Source: a virus
Direction: 5' to 3' (one strand)
IMG/VR virus record: IMGVR_UViG_3300011436_000011
Coordinates: 1-20,763 of that record
Length of the DNA stretch: 20,763 bases
In this document: piece by piece, positions 1-5,092 of the stretch
How the letters are laid out: every line of letters begins with the position of its first letter
Numbering within the stretch: position 1 is the stretch's first letter
Program-made: the position numbers and the translations under genes
The notes under the pieces: generated by a model
What the model was told of the DNA's origin: nothing
Seen by the model: the letters and a program-made list of their open reading frames with translations, nothing else
Databases searched by the model: none

Positions 1-416
1 AAAAGATTGACGCGTACTTACAGCGGGAAACCGCCAAGTACCTTGCTAAAAATCAGGAAGCCAAAGCGGACCAACTCAACGATAAGGTGGCCACCATTCG
101 CGTATTTATGGGTCAGCTAGTCGAGACCCGCCGCACCATCGGGGCGCTTAAGGACAGCATCGAGGCCCTGTTTAGCGACAACGGCAAGGGCCTCCTGACC
201 CTGTGCACCATCCACAAGGCCAAGGGTCTTGAGTGGCCCACGGTCTACATACTGGACGCTAACCTTATGCCGTCCAAGTGGGCAAGGCAGGACTGGCAAC
301 TGGAACAGGAAACCAATCTGCAATATGTTGGAGTTACAAGGGCCAAAAATACGCTCCGGTATATCTACAGCGATGGGATACGTGATGAAGCAAAAACTGA
401 CACAGGAAAAGCTTAA
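1..416 (+). CDS. UvrD/Rep-like SF1 DNA helicase, C-terminal part (5' end outside window)
   Basis: The reading frame is open to the left edge (first full codon at base 3), so only about 137 C-terminal residues are present. They carry the last two motifs of a superfamily 1A helicase C-terminal domain: TIHKAKGLEW (motif V type, around bases 210-239) and NLQYVGVTRAKNTL (motif VI with its arginine finger, around bases 315-356). By family knowledge this is an ATP-driven 3'-5' DNA translocase or helicase acting in phage replication or recombination. The protein stops only about 19 residues after motif VI, and its last codons lie inside the start of the downstream HNH gene (32-base overlap), so the original C-terminus may have been replaced. 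The GTG at 87 is internal and not a real start. The helicase assignment is sure; the exact subfamily (UvrD, Rep, PcrA or phage-specific) is not. Confidence 0.85.
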   Translation, partial: KIDAYLQRETAKYLAKNQEAKADQLNDKVATIRVFMGQLVETRRTIGALKDSIEALFSDNGKGLLTLCTIHKAKGLEWPTVYILDANLMPSKWARQDWQLEQETNLQYVGVTRAKNTLRYIYSDGIRDEAKTDTGKA

Positions 417-879
417 ACGCCTATTGCGCTATGATCCTAAAACGGGCCACTTCTACTGGAGAGTGGCCCGCCGAGGCATTACTAAGGGCATGCGGGCCGG
501 GTACGCTGTGCAAAGAGGTTACGTATATATCTGCATAGACCGCCAAATGTATCTCGCTCATAGACTGGCATGGTTGTATAAAAAAGGTGGCTGGCCTGCC
601 GATGAACTTGACCATAAAAATAGAAGGCCATCCATAAATAAATGGAGCAACTTGCGCCTTGCAAACAGCACGCTCAACAAGATCAATTCAAATCTTAATA
701 GCAAAAATACAAGCGGCTATAAAGGTGTGACGTGGAATAAGAAACTTAAAAAATGGTGCGCTCGACTTTACATAAACAAAGCACCTAAAGCCCTTGGGTT
801 CTACACAAACAAGAAGCACGCGGCCCTAGCTTACAAACTCGCCGCGATAAAGCACTACAAGGAATTTGCCCATGTCTAG
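385..879 (+). CDS. HNH homing-endonuclease-like protein with C-terminal AP2 DNA-binding domain
   Basis: The product has 164 residues. The N-terminus (LTQEKLKRLLRYDPKTGHFYW) and the central segment AHRLAWLYKKGGWPADELDH followed by N-x(7)-N-K/R-type spacing match the HNH_3 type of phage HNH nucleases, with the conserved D-H pair in ELDHKN. The last 55 residues (SGYKGVTWNKKLKKWCARLY onward, with LGFYTNKKHAALAY) match the AP2/ERF-type DNA-binding domain often fused to HNH endonucleases in phages. ATG 385 is chosen because family members begin just there; an in-frame ATG at 373 is the alternative, and neither has a good ribosome binding site. The gene overlaps the helicase 3' end by 32 bases. It is clearly more AT-rich than its neighbours (I counted 43 G+C in 120 at 661-780 and 53 in 120 at 541-660), which fits recent acquisition as a selfish element. 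Confidence 0.85.
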   Translation: MKQKLTQEKLKRLLRYDPKTGHFYWRVARRGITKGMRAGYAVQRGYVYICIDRQMYLAHRLAWLYKKGGWPADELDHKNRRPSINKWSNLRLANSTLNKINSNLNSKNTSGYKGVTWNKKLKKWCARLYINKAPKALGFYTNKKHAALAYKLAAIKHYKEFAHV

Positions 880-1207
880 CGCCGCCAACGTCAACAGCCC
901 CGCCCCTGCTACCCGATGGGTTAAGCAGGGGTGCGGCTGGTATCTTGTGGGCGCGGATGTGGTGTATAGGCTGCGCAAGGCCAGCCCGTGCCGTGTGCGA
1001 TGGGTCTATAAGAATGGGGGCAATCACCCTACGCAAGTGTCGAGCAGCCGTGGCCTGGAGTATTGGGCGGTTGCCCGATGCAGCGCACAAGACGGGCTGT
1101 GGTCCTATCACAGCGGCTTTACCCGCGTTGATAGTTTCCTGCATTTCCGTAGGGCTAGGATGATGGCCCGCAAATATCTGTATAGGGAGTTAGGCTATGA
1201 GTGCTAA
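872..1207 (+). CDS. Hypothetical phage protein, 111 residues
   Basis: I do not recognise this protein. ATG 872 is preceded by AAGGA at about 859-863, so it is preferred over the in-frame TTG at 866. It overlaps the end of the HNH gene by 8 bases and its 3' end overlaps the next gene by 11 bases, so it sits in the early operon. The sequence is rich in Trp, Tyr and Arg (GCGWYLVGADVVYRLR, RVRWVYKNGG, GLWSYHSG), suggesting a small basic beta-rich fold. No membrane segment, signal peptide or catalytic motif is visible. GC content returns to the phage average straight after the HNH gene, so it looks like a resident early gene rather than part of the insertion. Confidence 0.75.
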   Translation: MSSAANVNSPAPATRWVKQGCGWYLVGADVVYRLRKASPCRVRWVYKNGGNHPTQVSSSRGLEYWAVARCSAQDGLWSYHSGFTRVDSFLHFRRARMMARKYLYRELGYEC

Positions 1208-1508
1208 GGAGATTGCGGAGGAGTTGTCTGGTGAGCGGTTTAGTATCGAAGAAGTACGCGACCTTGAAAACGATATCACGGGGCTACGAATATGTGCGCA
1301 GTGGCCCTATGCGGATGCACTAGCCAAGCTGGTCAGGGATTTTATGATCGTAAACGGCGGGCGCGTTGCACGGGAGGAACGGGCCAAGTACCAAGCCCGT
1401 CAGGAAAAGGGCGCGGCCGAAGCGGGCTTTTCTGCTGCGCACTTGCAAAGCGTGGCCCGCAAAGCGTACGAAGACGCCAGCGAAAAGCCAGGAGGTAAGC
1501 CGTCATGA
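1197..1508 (+). CDS. Hypothetical phage protein, acidic N-terminus, 103 residues
   Basis: I do not recognise a family. It starts at ATG 1197, inside the last codons of the previous gene, with TAGGGAG at about 1183-1189 as ribosome binding site. The first 30 residues (SAKEIAEELSGERFSIEEVR) are acidic and predicted helical, and the middle contains LAKLVRDFMIVNGGRVAREE, also helical. The C-terminal third is charged and Ala-rich, so the protein is probably mostly alpha-helical and soluble. Its 3' end overlaps the following gene by 4 bases (ATGA-type junction), pointing to translational coupling. Function is unknown. Confidence 0.75.
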   Translation: MSAKEIAEELSGERFSIEEVRDLENDITGLRICAQWPYADALAKLVRDFMIVNGGRVAREERAKYQARQEKGAAEAGFSAAHLQSVARKAYEDASEKPGGKPS

Positions 1509-2008
1509 AGTACCAAAACACACGGCGGGCGGTTGACGTGTTGCTGCCCTTGGGGCTGTTGGTAGTAGCAGCCAAGCGCCTTGACGCGCTGGACAGTGAC
1601 GGGGCTAACGCCACGATGGTCAACGCGTTTAACGGCTGCAATGATGACATTCGCCAGAACGTGGCTAACCGCATGTACCGCTTGACAGGCGAATACTGGC
1701 CTGACCCGTTTAGCACCAATGACACGCCAGCCTATGCCATGGGCGTCTTGTTCTGGTACGAAACCATTACGCGTATCGGCGGGCTTGGCTATGATCACAG
1801 CGGCCCGGAGGAGGCGCTTGCCACCACGATCTTTAGTAGGACGGCGGCGGGCGTTACGGGCACAGCGTGGTTAAGTCTACAACACGCCGGACGGGTCAAG
1901 GGCCTTGACCTTGTGCGGTTGTGCCAACGTAACATGCTCTATAGGGAGTATGACTTGTACAGGTGTTTGACCAACATGAAGGAGACACTTGATGGCACGC
2001 GGCAGTGA
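1505..2008 (+). CDS. Hypothetical phage protein, 167 residues
   Basis: I do not recognise this protein. It has the strongest ribosome binding site of the early operon (CAGGAGGTAAG at about 1489-1499) before ATG 1505, so it is probably well translated. The sequence has a mildly hydrophobic stretch near residues 12-23 (LLPLGLLVVAAKRL), too broken by charge to call a membrane segment with confidence. The rest alternates helical segments (MVNAFNGCNDDIRQNVANRM; YAMGVLFWYETITRI) and ends with basic, Tyr-rich LCQRNMLYREYDLYRCL. It overlaps the nuclease-like gene that follows by 17 bases. Position between helicase and nuclease genes suggests an accessory role in DNA metabolism, but that is inference from context only. 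Confidence 0.75.
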   Translation: MKYQNTRRAVDVLLPLGLLVVAAKRLDALDSDGANATMVNAFNGCNDDIRQNVANRMYRLTGEYWPDPFSTNDTPAYAMGVLFWYETITRIGGLGYDHSGPEEALATTIFSRTAAGVTGTAWLSLQHAGRVKGLDLVRLCQRNMLYREYDLYRCLTNMKETLDGTRQ

Positions 2009-2459
2009 AGCAGCGCTACGGGCGTTGTTCCGCGATAAGGTCAAGGCGGCTTTCCCGGGCTGCCACTACCAGCGCATCGAATCACCCATGACCAGCGGCA
2101 CGCCTGACAGTGTGGTAGCCATCAAAGGCACGGGCGACAATTGGGTAGAGTTCAAGTTTCTAAAGCGTCTGGCCGTGCGCCCGCACGCGTTAATCAAGGT
2201 GGGCTTGCGCGATGAACAAGCCGCCTGGATCATCAGCCACAACCGGGCGGGCGGGCGCTGTTACGTACTGCTACAAGTGCAGCGCACCGGCTACTTTGCA
2301 TTCTACGACGAGCCAGCCATCAGGGCCTTGCACGCTGGCATACCTGCCGGGCTGGTCTACCCGCGCCTCTATGATTGGGCCGTGTGGCATGGCAAGCGCC
2401 TGGATTTCAAACCGCTGGCCCCACTGTGGGGCATGGCAAGACAGATAGGGCCAACATGA
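1992..2459 (+). CDS. PD-(D/E)XK nuclease-like protein (VRR-NUC/Holliday-junction-resolvase type)
   Basis: The product has 155 residues, with ATG 1992 behind AAGGAGA at about 1979-1985; TTG 1989 is in frame but less likely. The core of the PD-(D/E)XK nuclease fold is visible: an N-terminal helix with a conserved-looking acidic residue (E6 or E30), then SGTPDSVV (P38-D39), then WVEFKF (E53-x-K55) on the next strand, and a later LRDEQAAWI helix with Q76. This motif order matches the small VRR-NUC and phage resolvase-like nucleases that use D39, E53 and K55 to bind metal and cut DNA, often at branched structures. Neighbours are a helicase and a Topo VI-A/Spo11-like protein, which fits a role in recombination, replication-fork or genome processing. 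The precise substrate cannot be read from sequence. Confidence 0.7.
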   Translation: MARGSEAALRALFRDKVKAAFPGCHYQRIESPMTSGTPDSVVAIKGTGDNWVEFKFLKRLAVRPHALIKVGLRDEQAAWIISHNRAGGRCYVLLQVQRTGYFAFYDEPAIRALHAGIPAGLVYPRLYDWAVWHGKRLDFKPLAPLWGMARQIGPT

Positions 2460-2635
2460 TATACCGCCTAACTCAACTCTATTACAGATTGCTATGGTGG
2501 TGGCTTGTCCGCATTGACCAGCCCGTGCGCAAGGCTGGCGGCTGGCGCGTGTGGTGGACTGACGGCCTAATATTCCTAGCGGCCTTGGCCGTTATGGTAG
2601 TGATCTTGACAATGATAGCAGTAGTGGGAGACTGA
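2456..2635 (+). CDS. Small Trp-rich membrane protein, 59 residues
   Basis: The start is ATG 2456, which overlaps the stop of the nuclease-like gene as ATGA, a clear translational-coupling junction; the longer in-frame reading upstream from 2375 lies wholly inside the nuclease gene and is rejected. The N-terminal half is rich in aromatic and basic residues (YYRLLWWWLVR), and the C-terminal half is one hydrophobic helix, about residues 38-57 (DGLIFLAALAVMVVILTMIA). This suggests a single-pass inner-membrane protein. Small membrane proteins in phage early regions sometimes act in superinfection exclusion or in membrane attachment of replication, but nothing in this sequence decides that. No family is recognised. 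Confidence 0.65.
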   Translation: MIYRLTQLYYRLLWWWLVRIDQPVRKAGGWRVWWTDGLIFLAALAVMVVILTMIAVVGD

Positions 2636-2636
2636 C

Positions 2637-2948
2637 ATGCCACGTAAAAGAAACATACTGGCGCAACGCTACTATATCGGTATCAATGTAGCCAGCGATG
2701 GCGGGCGCACTTACGGCTTGCGGTCCAAGCGGACAGATAGCAGTCACGAAAAGGACTTGGCTATATTCTTTGATCGTAACTTCGCACAGTTTGTAAGTGA
2801 CATGCTAAACGGCTTTACGGAAGCCGCCCGGACTGATCGCTTTAGATACCGTCACGCCAAGGGACCGCTTAAGCCCGCTGATATCCAACTTGAATTGACA
2901 ACGGAGGTAGACCGTGGAACTGATCCTAGTAAGCCGGTTGGTGGTTGA
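2637..2948 (+). CDS. Hypothetical phage protein, 103 residues
   Basis: I do not recognise a family. ATG 2637 lies one base after the previous stop and is preceded by GTGGGAG, so it is translated in the same operon. The N-terminus is basic (MPRKRN), followed by YYIGINVASDGGRTYGLRSK and a central helix, DLAIFFDRNFAQFVSDMLNG. The C-terminus runs into the next gene, which starts 35 bases before this stop. No catalytic motif, membrane segment or signal is visible. The protein is basic overall, so nucleic-acid binding is possible but unsupported. Confidence 0.7.
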   Translation: MPRKRNILAQRYYIGINVASDGGRTYGLRSKRTDSSHEKDLAIFFDRNFAQFVSDMLNGFTEAARTDRFRYRHAKGPLKPADIQLELTTEVDRGTDPSKPVGG

Positions 2949-3129
2949 CCTTGTGCGCTTACCTGACGGCTCATACAGACTGCGCATTGAAACCACGTCC
3001 AATGAGGCCACGCTTGTTAGCGAAAGCGTCTTTGCATCCGGCAAAGTCCGTGAAGCATTTGTCAAGGCATCATCAGACTTGTACGTAATGGCGGATGAGC
3101 TTGCCTCCGCCCCGCATGTAAAAGGATAG
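2914..3129 (+). CDS. Small hypothetical phage protein, 71 residues, GTG start
   Basis: I do not recognise a family. The GTG at 2914 is chosen because an exact ACGGAGGTAGACC ribosome binding site precedes it (bases about 2901-2913), even though this makes a 35-base overlap with the preceding gene. The product alternates beta-like segments (LILVSRLVVDLVRL, YRLRIETTSNEATL) and ends in a helix (KVREAFVKASSDLYVMADEL), a compact beta-alpha layout for a soluble small protein. It lies 6 bases upstream of the Topo VI-A/Spo11-like gene and may be co-translated with it. Whether it works with that protein is unknown. Confidence 0.7.
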   Translation: MELILVSRLVVDLVRLPDGSYRLRIETTSNEATLVSESVFASGKVREAFVKASSDLYVMADELASAPHVKG

Positions 3130-3135
3130 ATAGCT

Positions 3136-4041
3136 ATGCCAAAGATCACATACATCAAGAAGAACTTTCATCAGACAAGCCTAGCCATGATTGCTAAGGC
3201 TAACGAAATCATTACCGAGTATATGGCCAAGGGCTACAGCCTGACCCTGCGGCAATTATATTACCAGTTTGTGGCGCGTGACCTGTTGGCCAACAATCAA
3301 AAGAACTACAAAAACCTAGGCGCTATCCTGTCTGACGCTAGGCTTGCGGGCATGGTTGATTGGGACGCGCTAGAGGACCGCACGCGCAACCTGCGGAAGA
3401 ACCCTACGTGGTCCAGCCCTGCGGATATCGTGACAGCTTGCGCGGGACAATTCGATGTTGACTTGTGGCAGGATCAACGCAACCGCGTAGAAGTCTGGAT
3501 TGAAAAAGACGCGCTGGTAGGTGTCATCGAGCGTGTGTGCCATCAATGGCAGGTGCCTTACTTTGCTTGCCGTGGGTACACGTCACAAAGCGAGGCGTGG
3601 CAAGCCGGGCAACGGTTGCTCCACCACATTGACAACGGGCAAGAGCCTATTGTGCTGCACCTAGGGGACCATGACCCTAGCGGCCTGGACATGACGCGGG
3701 ACAACGGCAGCCGATTGGACCTGTTCACGGGCGGGGTCAAGATCAAGCGCCTTGCACTAAACATGAACCAAGTGAAACGCTACAACCCGCCACCAAATCC
3801 GGCAAAGGAAACAGACACGCGCCACGCGGATTACGTCAACGAGTACGGGCCTAGCTGTTGGGAGCTGGATGCGCTTGACCCAGAGGTAATCAGCAACTTG
3901 ATTGATGACGAAATATTAAAGCTAGTGGACGTGCCCAAGTTTGACAACATGATTAAGCAACGGGATTTAGGCCGCAAAGAACTAAAGACCGTGGCCGATA
4001 GCTGGCCTACGGCTGTTGCAGCCTGCCGCAAACGCAGGTAG
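3136..4041 (+). CDS. Stand-alone Topo VI subunit A / Spo11-like protein (winged helix plus Toprim)
   Basis: The product has 301 residues; ATG 3136 follows AAAGGATAG. Near residues 36-45, LTLRQLYYQF matches the winged-helix catalytic motif of Spo11 and Topo VI-A (R-x-x-Y-Y), so Y43 is the expected DNA-attacking tyrosine with R39 nearby. A Toprim domain follows: RVEVWIEKDAL around 117-127 (E123) and HLGDHDPSGLDM around 175-186 (D178 and D180), the metal-binding acidic triad. By family knowledge such proteins make or transfer double-strand breaks through a covalent 5'-phosphotyrosine link; the cellular enzyme needs the ATP-binding B subunit, and none is visible here. Stand-alone A-type proteins ('mini-A') are known, to my recollection, from mobile elements. 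The gene ends the early operon and borders a palindrome-rich noncoding region that could be its substrate. The fold assignment is strong; the activity is inferred. Confidence 0.8.
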   Translation: MPKITYIKKNFHQTSLAMIAKANEIITEYMAKGYSLTLRQLYYQFVARDLLANNQKNYKNLGAILSDARLAGMVDWDALEDRTRNLRKNPTWSSPADIVTACAGQFDVDLWQDQRNRVEVWIEKDALVGVIERVCHQWQVPYFACRGYTSQSEAWQAGQRLLHHIDNGQEPIVLHLGDHDPSGLDMTRDNGSRLDLFTGGVKIKRLALNMNQVKRYNPPPNPAKETDTRHADYVNEYGPSCWELDALDPEVISNLIDDEILKLVDVPKFDNMIKQRDLGRKELKTVADSWPTAVAACRKRR

Positions 4042-4113
4042 GATCAAGGCAGGGCCGCACCTAGCCATGGTCTAGCCCTCCTTTGTCCAAGGCGTTGAGG
4101 GACACTTTGGACC

Positions 4114-4143
4114 CCGCCGCCAGCCCTAACAGGTTGGCGGCGG
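4114..4143. repeat. 12-bp inverted repeat (stem-loop)
   Basis: CCGCCGCCAGCC (4114-4125) and GGTTGGCGGCGG (4132-4143) pair along their whole length with one G-T wobble and a 6-base loop (CTAACA). No T-run follows, so this is not a standard intrinsic terminator. It lies about 70 bases after the Spo11-like stop and could protect the early mRNA 3' end or be part of an origin structure. A weaker pair, GTCCAA (4085-4090) and TTGGAC (4107-4112), lies just upstream, and CCGGG/CCCGG (4152-4156, 4165-4169) just downstream. Confidence 0.6.
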
Positions 4144-4193
4144 TGCCGTGTCCGGGTCAAAACGCCCGGCCCCCTGCGGCGCTGGACAACCCA

Positions 4194-4262
4194 TAGGCGC
4201 TAACCCCAAAAACGCACACAGGTAGCCCGCCAGCCAGCGCCTACCAGCGGCCCAAAAACGCA
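4194..4262. repeat. 12-base direct repeats and 8-bp inverted repeat, iteron-like
   Basis: The exact 12-mer CCCAAAAACGCA occurs at 4205-4216 and again at 4251-4262. Interleaved with it is a perfect inverted repeat, TAGGCGCT (4194-4201) and AGCGCCTA (4236-4243). Two exact copies within 60 bases, close to an AT-rich stretch, resemble iterons near an unwinding element, but two copies are few for an iteron array. Confidence 0.5.
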
Positions 4263-4308
4263 GCCCTAGGGCATGTTTATCACGGTCTAGACCGGTTAAA
4301 GCCTAGGC
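4263..4308. repeat. Cluster of three CTAG-centred perfect palindromes
   Basis: GCCCTAGGGC (4263-4272), CGGTCTAGACCG (4283-4294) and GCCTAGGC (4301-4308) are perfect palindromes spaced 10 and 6 bases apart, immediately left of the AT-rich block at 4311-4330. Such regularly spaced dyads are typical binding sites for dimeric DNA-binding proteins. The 12-bp member recurs exactly, with its TTAAA flank, at 16091-16102. Confidence 0.5.
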
Positions 4309-4396
4309 GGGATCTGATTTTATAATGATTACAAAAAGCCCTAGGATCGTCGCCCATGCGGGCTGCCCTGGTGGGCTGTCCCTGGTGCCTGGATCA

Positions 4397-4441
4397 TGAC
4401 CGCCCCGCGCAGGCGCGATACGCGTAAGCACGGGGCGGTCA
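4397..4441. repeat. Perfect 11-bp inverted repeat with inner stem
   Basis: TGACCGCCCCG (4397-4407) is the exact reverse complement of CGGGGCGGTCA (4431-4441). The 23-base interval contains CGCG-ATA-CGCG, which could form an inner stem, giving a long cruciform or RNA hairpin. No T-run follows, so a simple terminator is unlikely. Confidence 0.6.
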
Positions 4442-4619
4442 ATCCTGGCCCTTGGTCCCTGGCACGCCTTGCGGCCCGTCAGGTGGCCCCGCCCCGTCAT
4501 GGCCCTTTCGGTCGGGCAATCGTGGGCGGCTGGCCTGTACCCGCCGCGTGGCCCATCCGGTTGGTTGGGCTTAGGCGGCTGGCACCCGGATACTACCATG
4601 GGCAGCTACAGGGTCAAGC

Positions 4620-4635
4620 CCCCTGCTAGCAGGGG
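4620..4635. repeat. 16-bp perfect CTAG-centred palindrome upstream of promoter, operator-like
   Basis: CCCCTGCTAGCAGGGG is a perfect 16-bp palindrome ending 29 bases before the -35 element proposed for the 79-residue gene. Its position upstream of the promoter suggests an activator or repressor site for a dimeric protein. No regulator gene that would bind it is visible in the window. Confidence 0.5.
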
Positions 4636-4664
4636 TTGGGCGGGGTAGGGGCTTCCGATTGCAC

Positions 4665-4693
4665 TTGATTAAGGTGAATGCCGCACCTATATT
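4665..4693 (+). promoter_or_regulatory. Sigma70-like promoter for the 79-residue gene
   Basis: TTGATT (4665-4670, 4 of 6 consensus) and TATATT (4688-4693, 5 of 6) are separated by 17 bases, placing transcription start near 4700 and giving a leader of about 27 bases to ATG 4727. A short inverted repeat, AGGTG (4672-4676) and CACCT (4684-4688), fills the spacer and could be an operator. Confidence 0.6.
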
Positions 4694-4726
4694 CTGGTGA
4701 CGCTTAACCCTGTCCCGGAGATTGAC

Positions 4727-4966
4727 ATGACTGCCAAGACCCAATTCATTGTTGGCCAAACCTACCAAACCCGTAGCCCTTGCGATCACGATTGTATCAT
4801 AACCGCCAAGGTGTTGACCCGGACGGCGCACACGGTCACAGTCGAGCTAAGCAACCGGGGCAACAAGACATTCCGCGTTAAGGCTGGCTATAATGGTGCC
4901 GAGATGTTTGCCCCGTGGGGCCGGTACAGCCTAGCGCCCCTAATGTCCGCTGGCGATATGGTCTAG
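4727..4966 (+). CDS. Small hypothetical phage protein, 79 residues, own transcription unit
   Basis: I do not recognise a family. ATG 4727 is preceded by CGGAG at 4716-4720; the longer in-frame reading from 4697 would start at the predicted transcription start and is rejected. The product is beta-rich, with IVGQTYQTRS followed by CDHDC (two Cys and a His in four residues), IITAKVLTRTAHTVTVELSN and TFRVKAGYNGAEMF. The pattern suggests a small SH3-like or beta-barrel fold; the C-x-x-x-C cluster could bind metal, but there is no second Cys pair. It has a dedicated promoter and a strong terminator, so it is expressed alone, as is common for host-modifying or regulatory phage genes. Function is unknown. 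Confidence 0.75.
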   Translation: MTAKTQFIVGQTYQTRSPCDHDCIITAKVLTRTAHTVTVELSNRGNKTFRVKAGYNGAEMFAPWGRYSLAPLMSAGDMV

Positions 4967-4988
4967 TCCGGTCCACCTGGACCCCAAC

Positions 4989-5018
4989 AAGCCCGGCCCT
5001 AGGCCGGGCTTTTTGTTT
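4989..5018 (+). terminator. Intrinsic terminator after the 79-residue gene
   Basis: AAGCCCGGCC (4989-4998) and GGCCGGGCTT (5002-5011) form a perfect 10-bp GC-rich stem with a 3-base loop, followed by TTTTGTTT. It lies 22 bases after the stop codon. This is a textbook Rho-independent terminator. Confidence 0.9.
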
Positions 5019-5028
5019 CCTTTTGCGC

Positions 5029-5058
5029 TTGACCCGGCCAGGGTCAAGGGCCTAGAGT
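5029..5058 (+). promoter_or_regulatory. Sigma70-like promoter with overlapping inverted repeat
   Basis: TTGACC (5029-5034) and TAGAGT (5053-5058) are spaced by 18 bases upstream of the 146-residue gene. The -35 box is the left arm of a perfect inverted repeat, TTGACCC-GGCCA-GGGTCAA (5029-5047), so a dimeric protein bound there would cover the -35 element and spacer. The predicted leader is about 28 bases. Confidence 0.6.
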
Positions 5059-5092
5059 CATCAGGCTTAACAACCGTAAGGGAGTCCCTCAC

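Larger units (their letters stand above)
4042..4658. other. Palindrome-rich noncoding region, candidate origin or regulatory region
   Basis: No convincing gene is visible between the Spo11-like gene and the promoter of the 79-residue gene. Open frames exist on both strands (for example 4396-4629 plus and 4303-4599 minus), but they lack good ribosome binding sites, have unlikely Arg/Pro-rich products and overlap strong inverted repeats. The region is mostly GC-rich with one AT-rich block (GATCTGATTTTATAATGATT, 4311-4330). It holds at least four CTAG-centred perfect palindromes (4263-4272, 4283-4294, 4301-4308, 4620-4635), several stem-forming inverted repeats and a 12-base direct repeat. This density of structure suggests an origin of replication, a regulatory hub or a structured RNA; the sequence alone does not choose between them. 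Confidence 0.6.

Noticed and set aside
4298-4326. Promoter at TATAAT (4321-4326) in the AT-rich block
   Set aside because: The -10 hexamer is perfect, but I find no acceptable -35 at 16-18 bases spacing (AAAGCC or AAGCCT at best) and no gene close downstream. The AT-rich block is kept as part of the noncoding region.
4303-4599. Possible 98-residue minus-strand gene in the same region
   Set aside because: It would be antisense to the surrounding plus-strand units, spans the inverted repeats, and its product is Pro/Arg/Gly-rich without a recognisable pattern.
4396-4629. Possible 77-residue plus-strand gene in the palindrome-rich region
   Set aside because: There is no credible ribosome binding site, the start codon adjoins and the frame runs through an 11-bp inverted repeat, and the product (Arg/Pro/Ala-rich, MTAPRRRDTRKHG) looks like translated GC-rich noncoding DNA.
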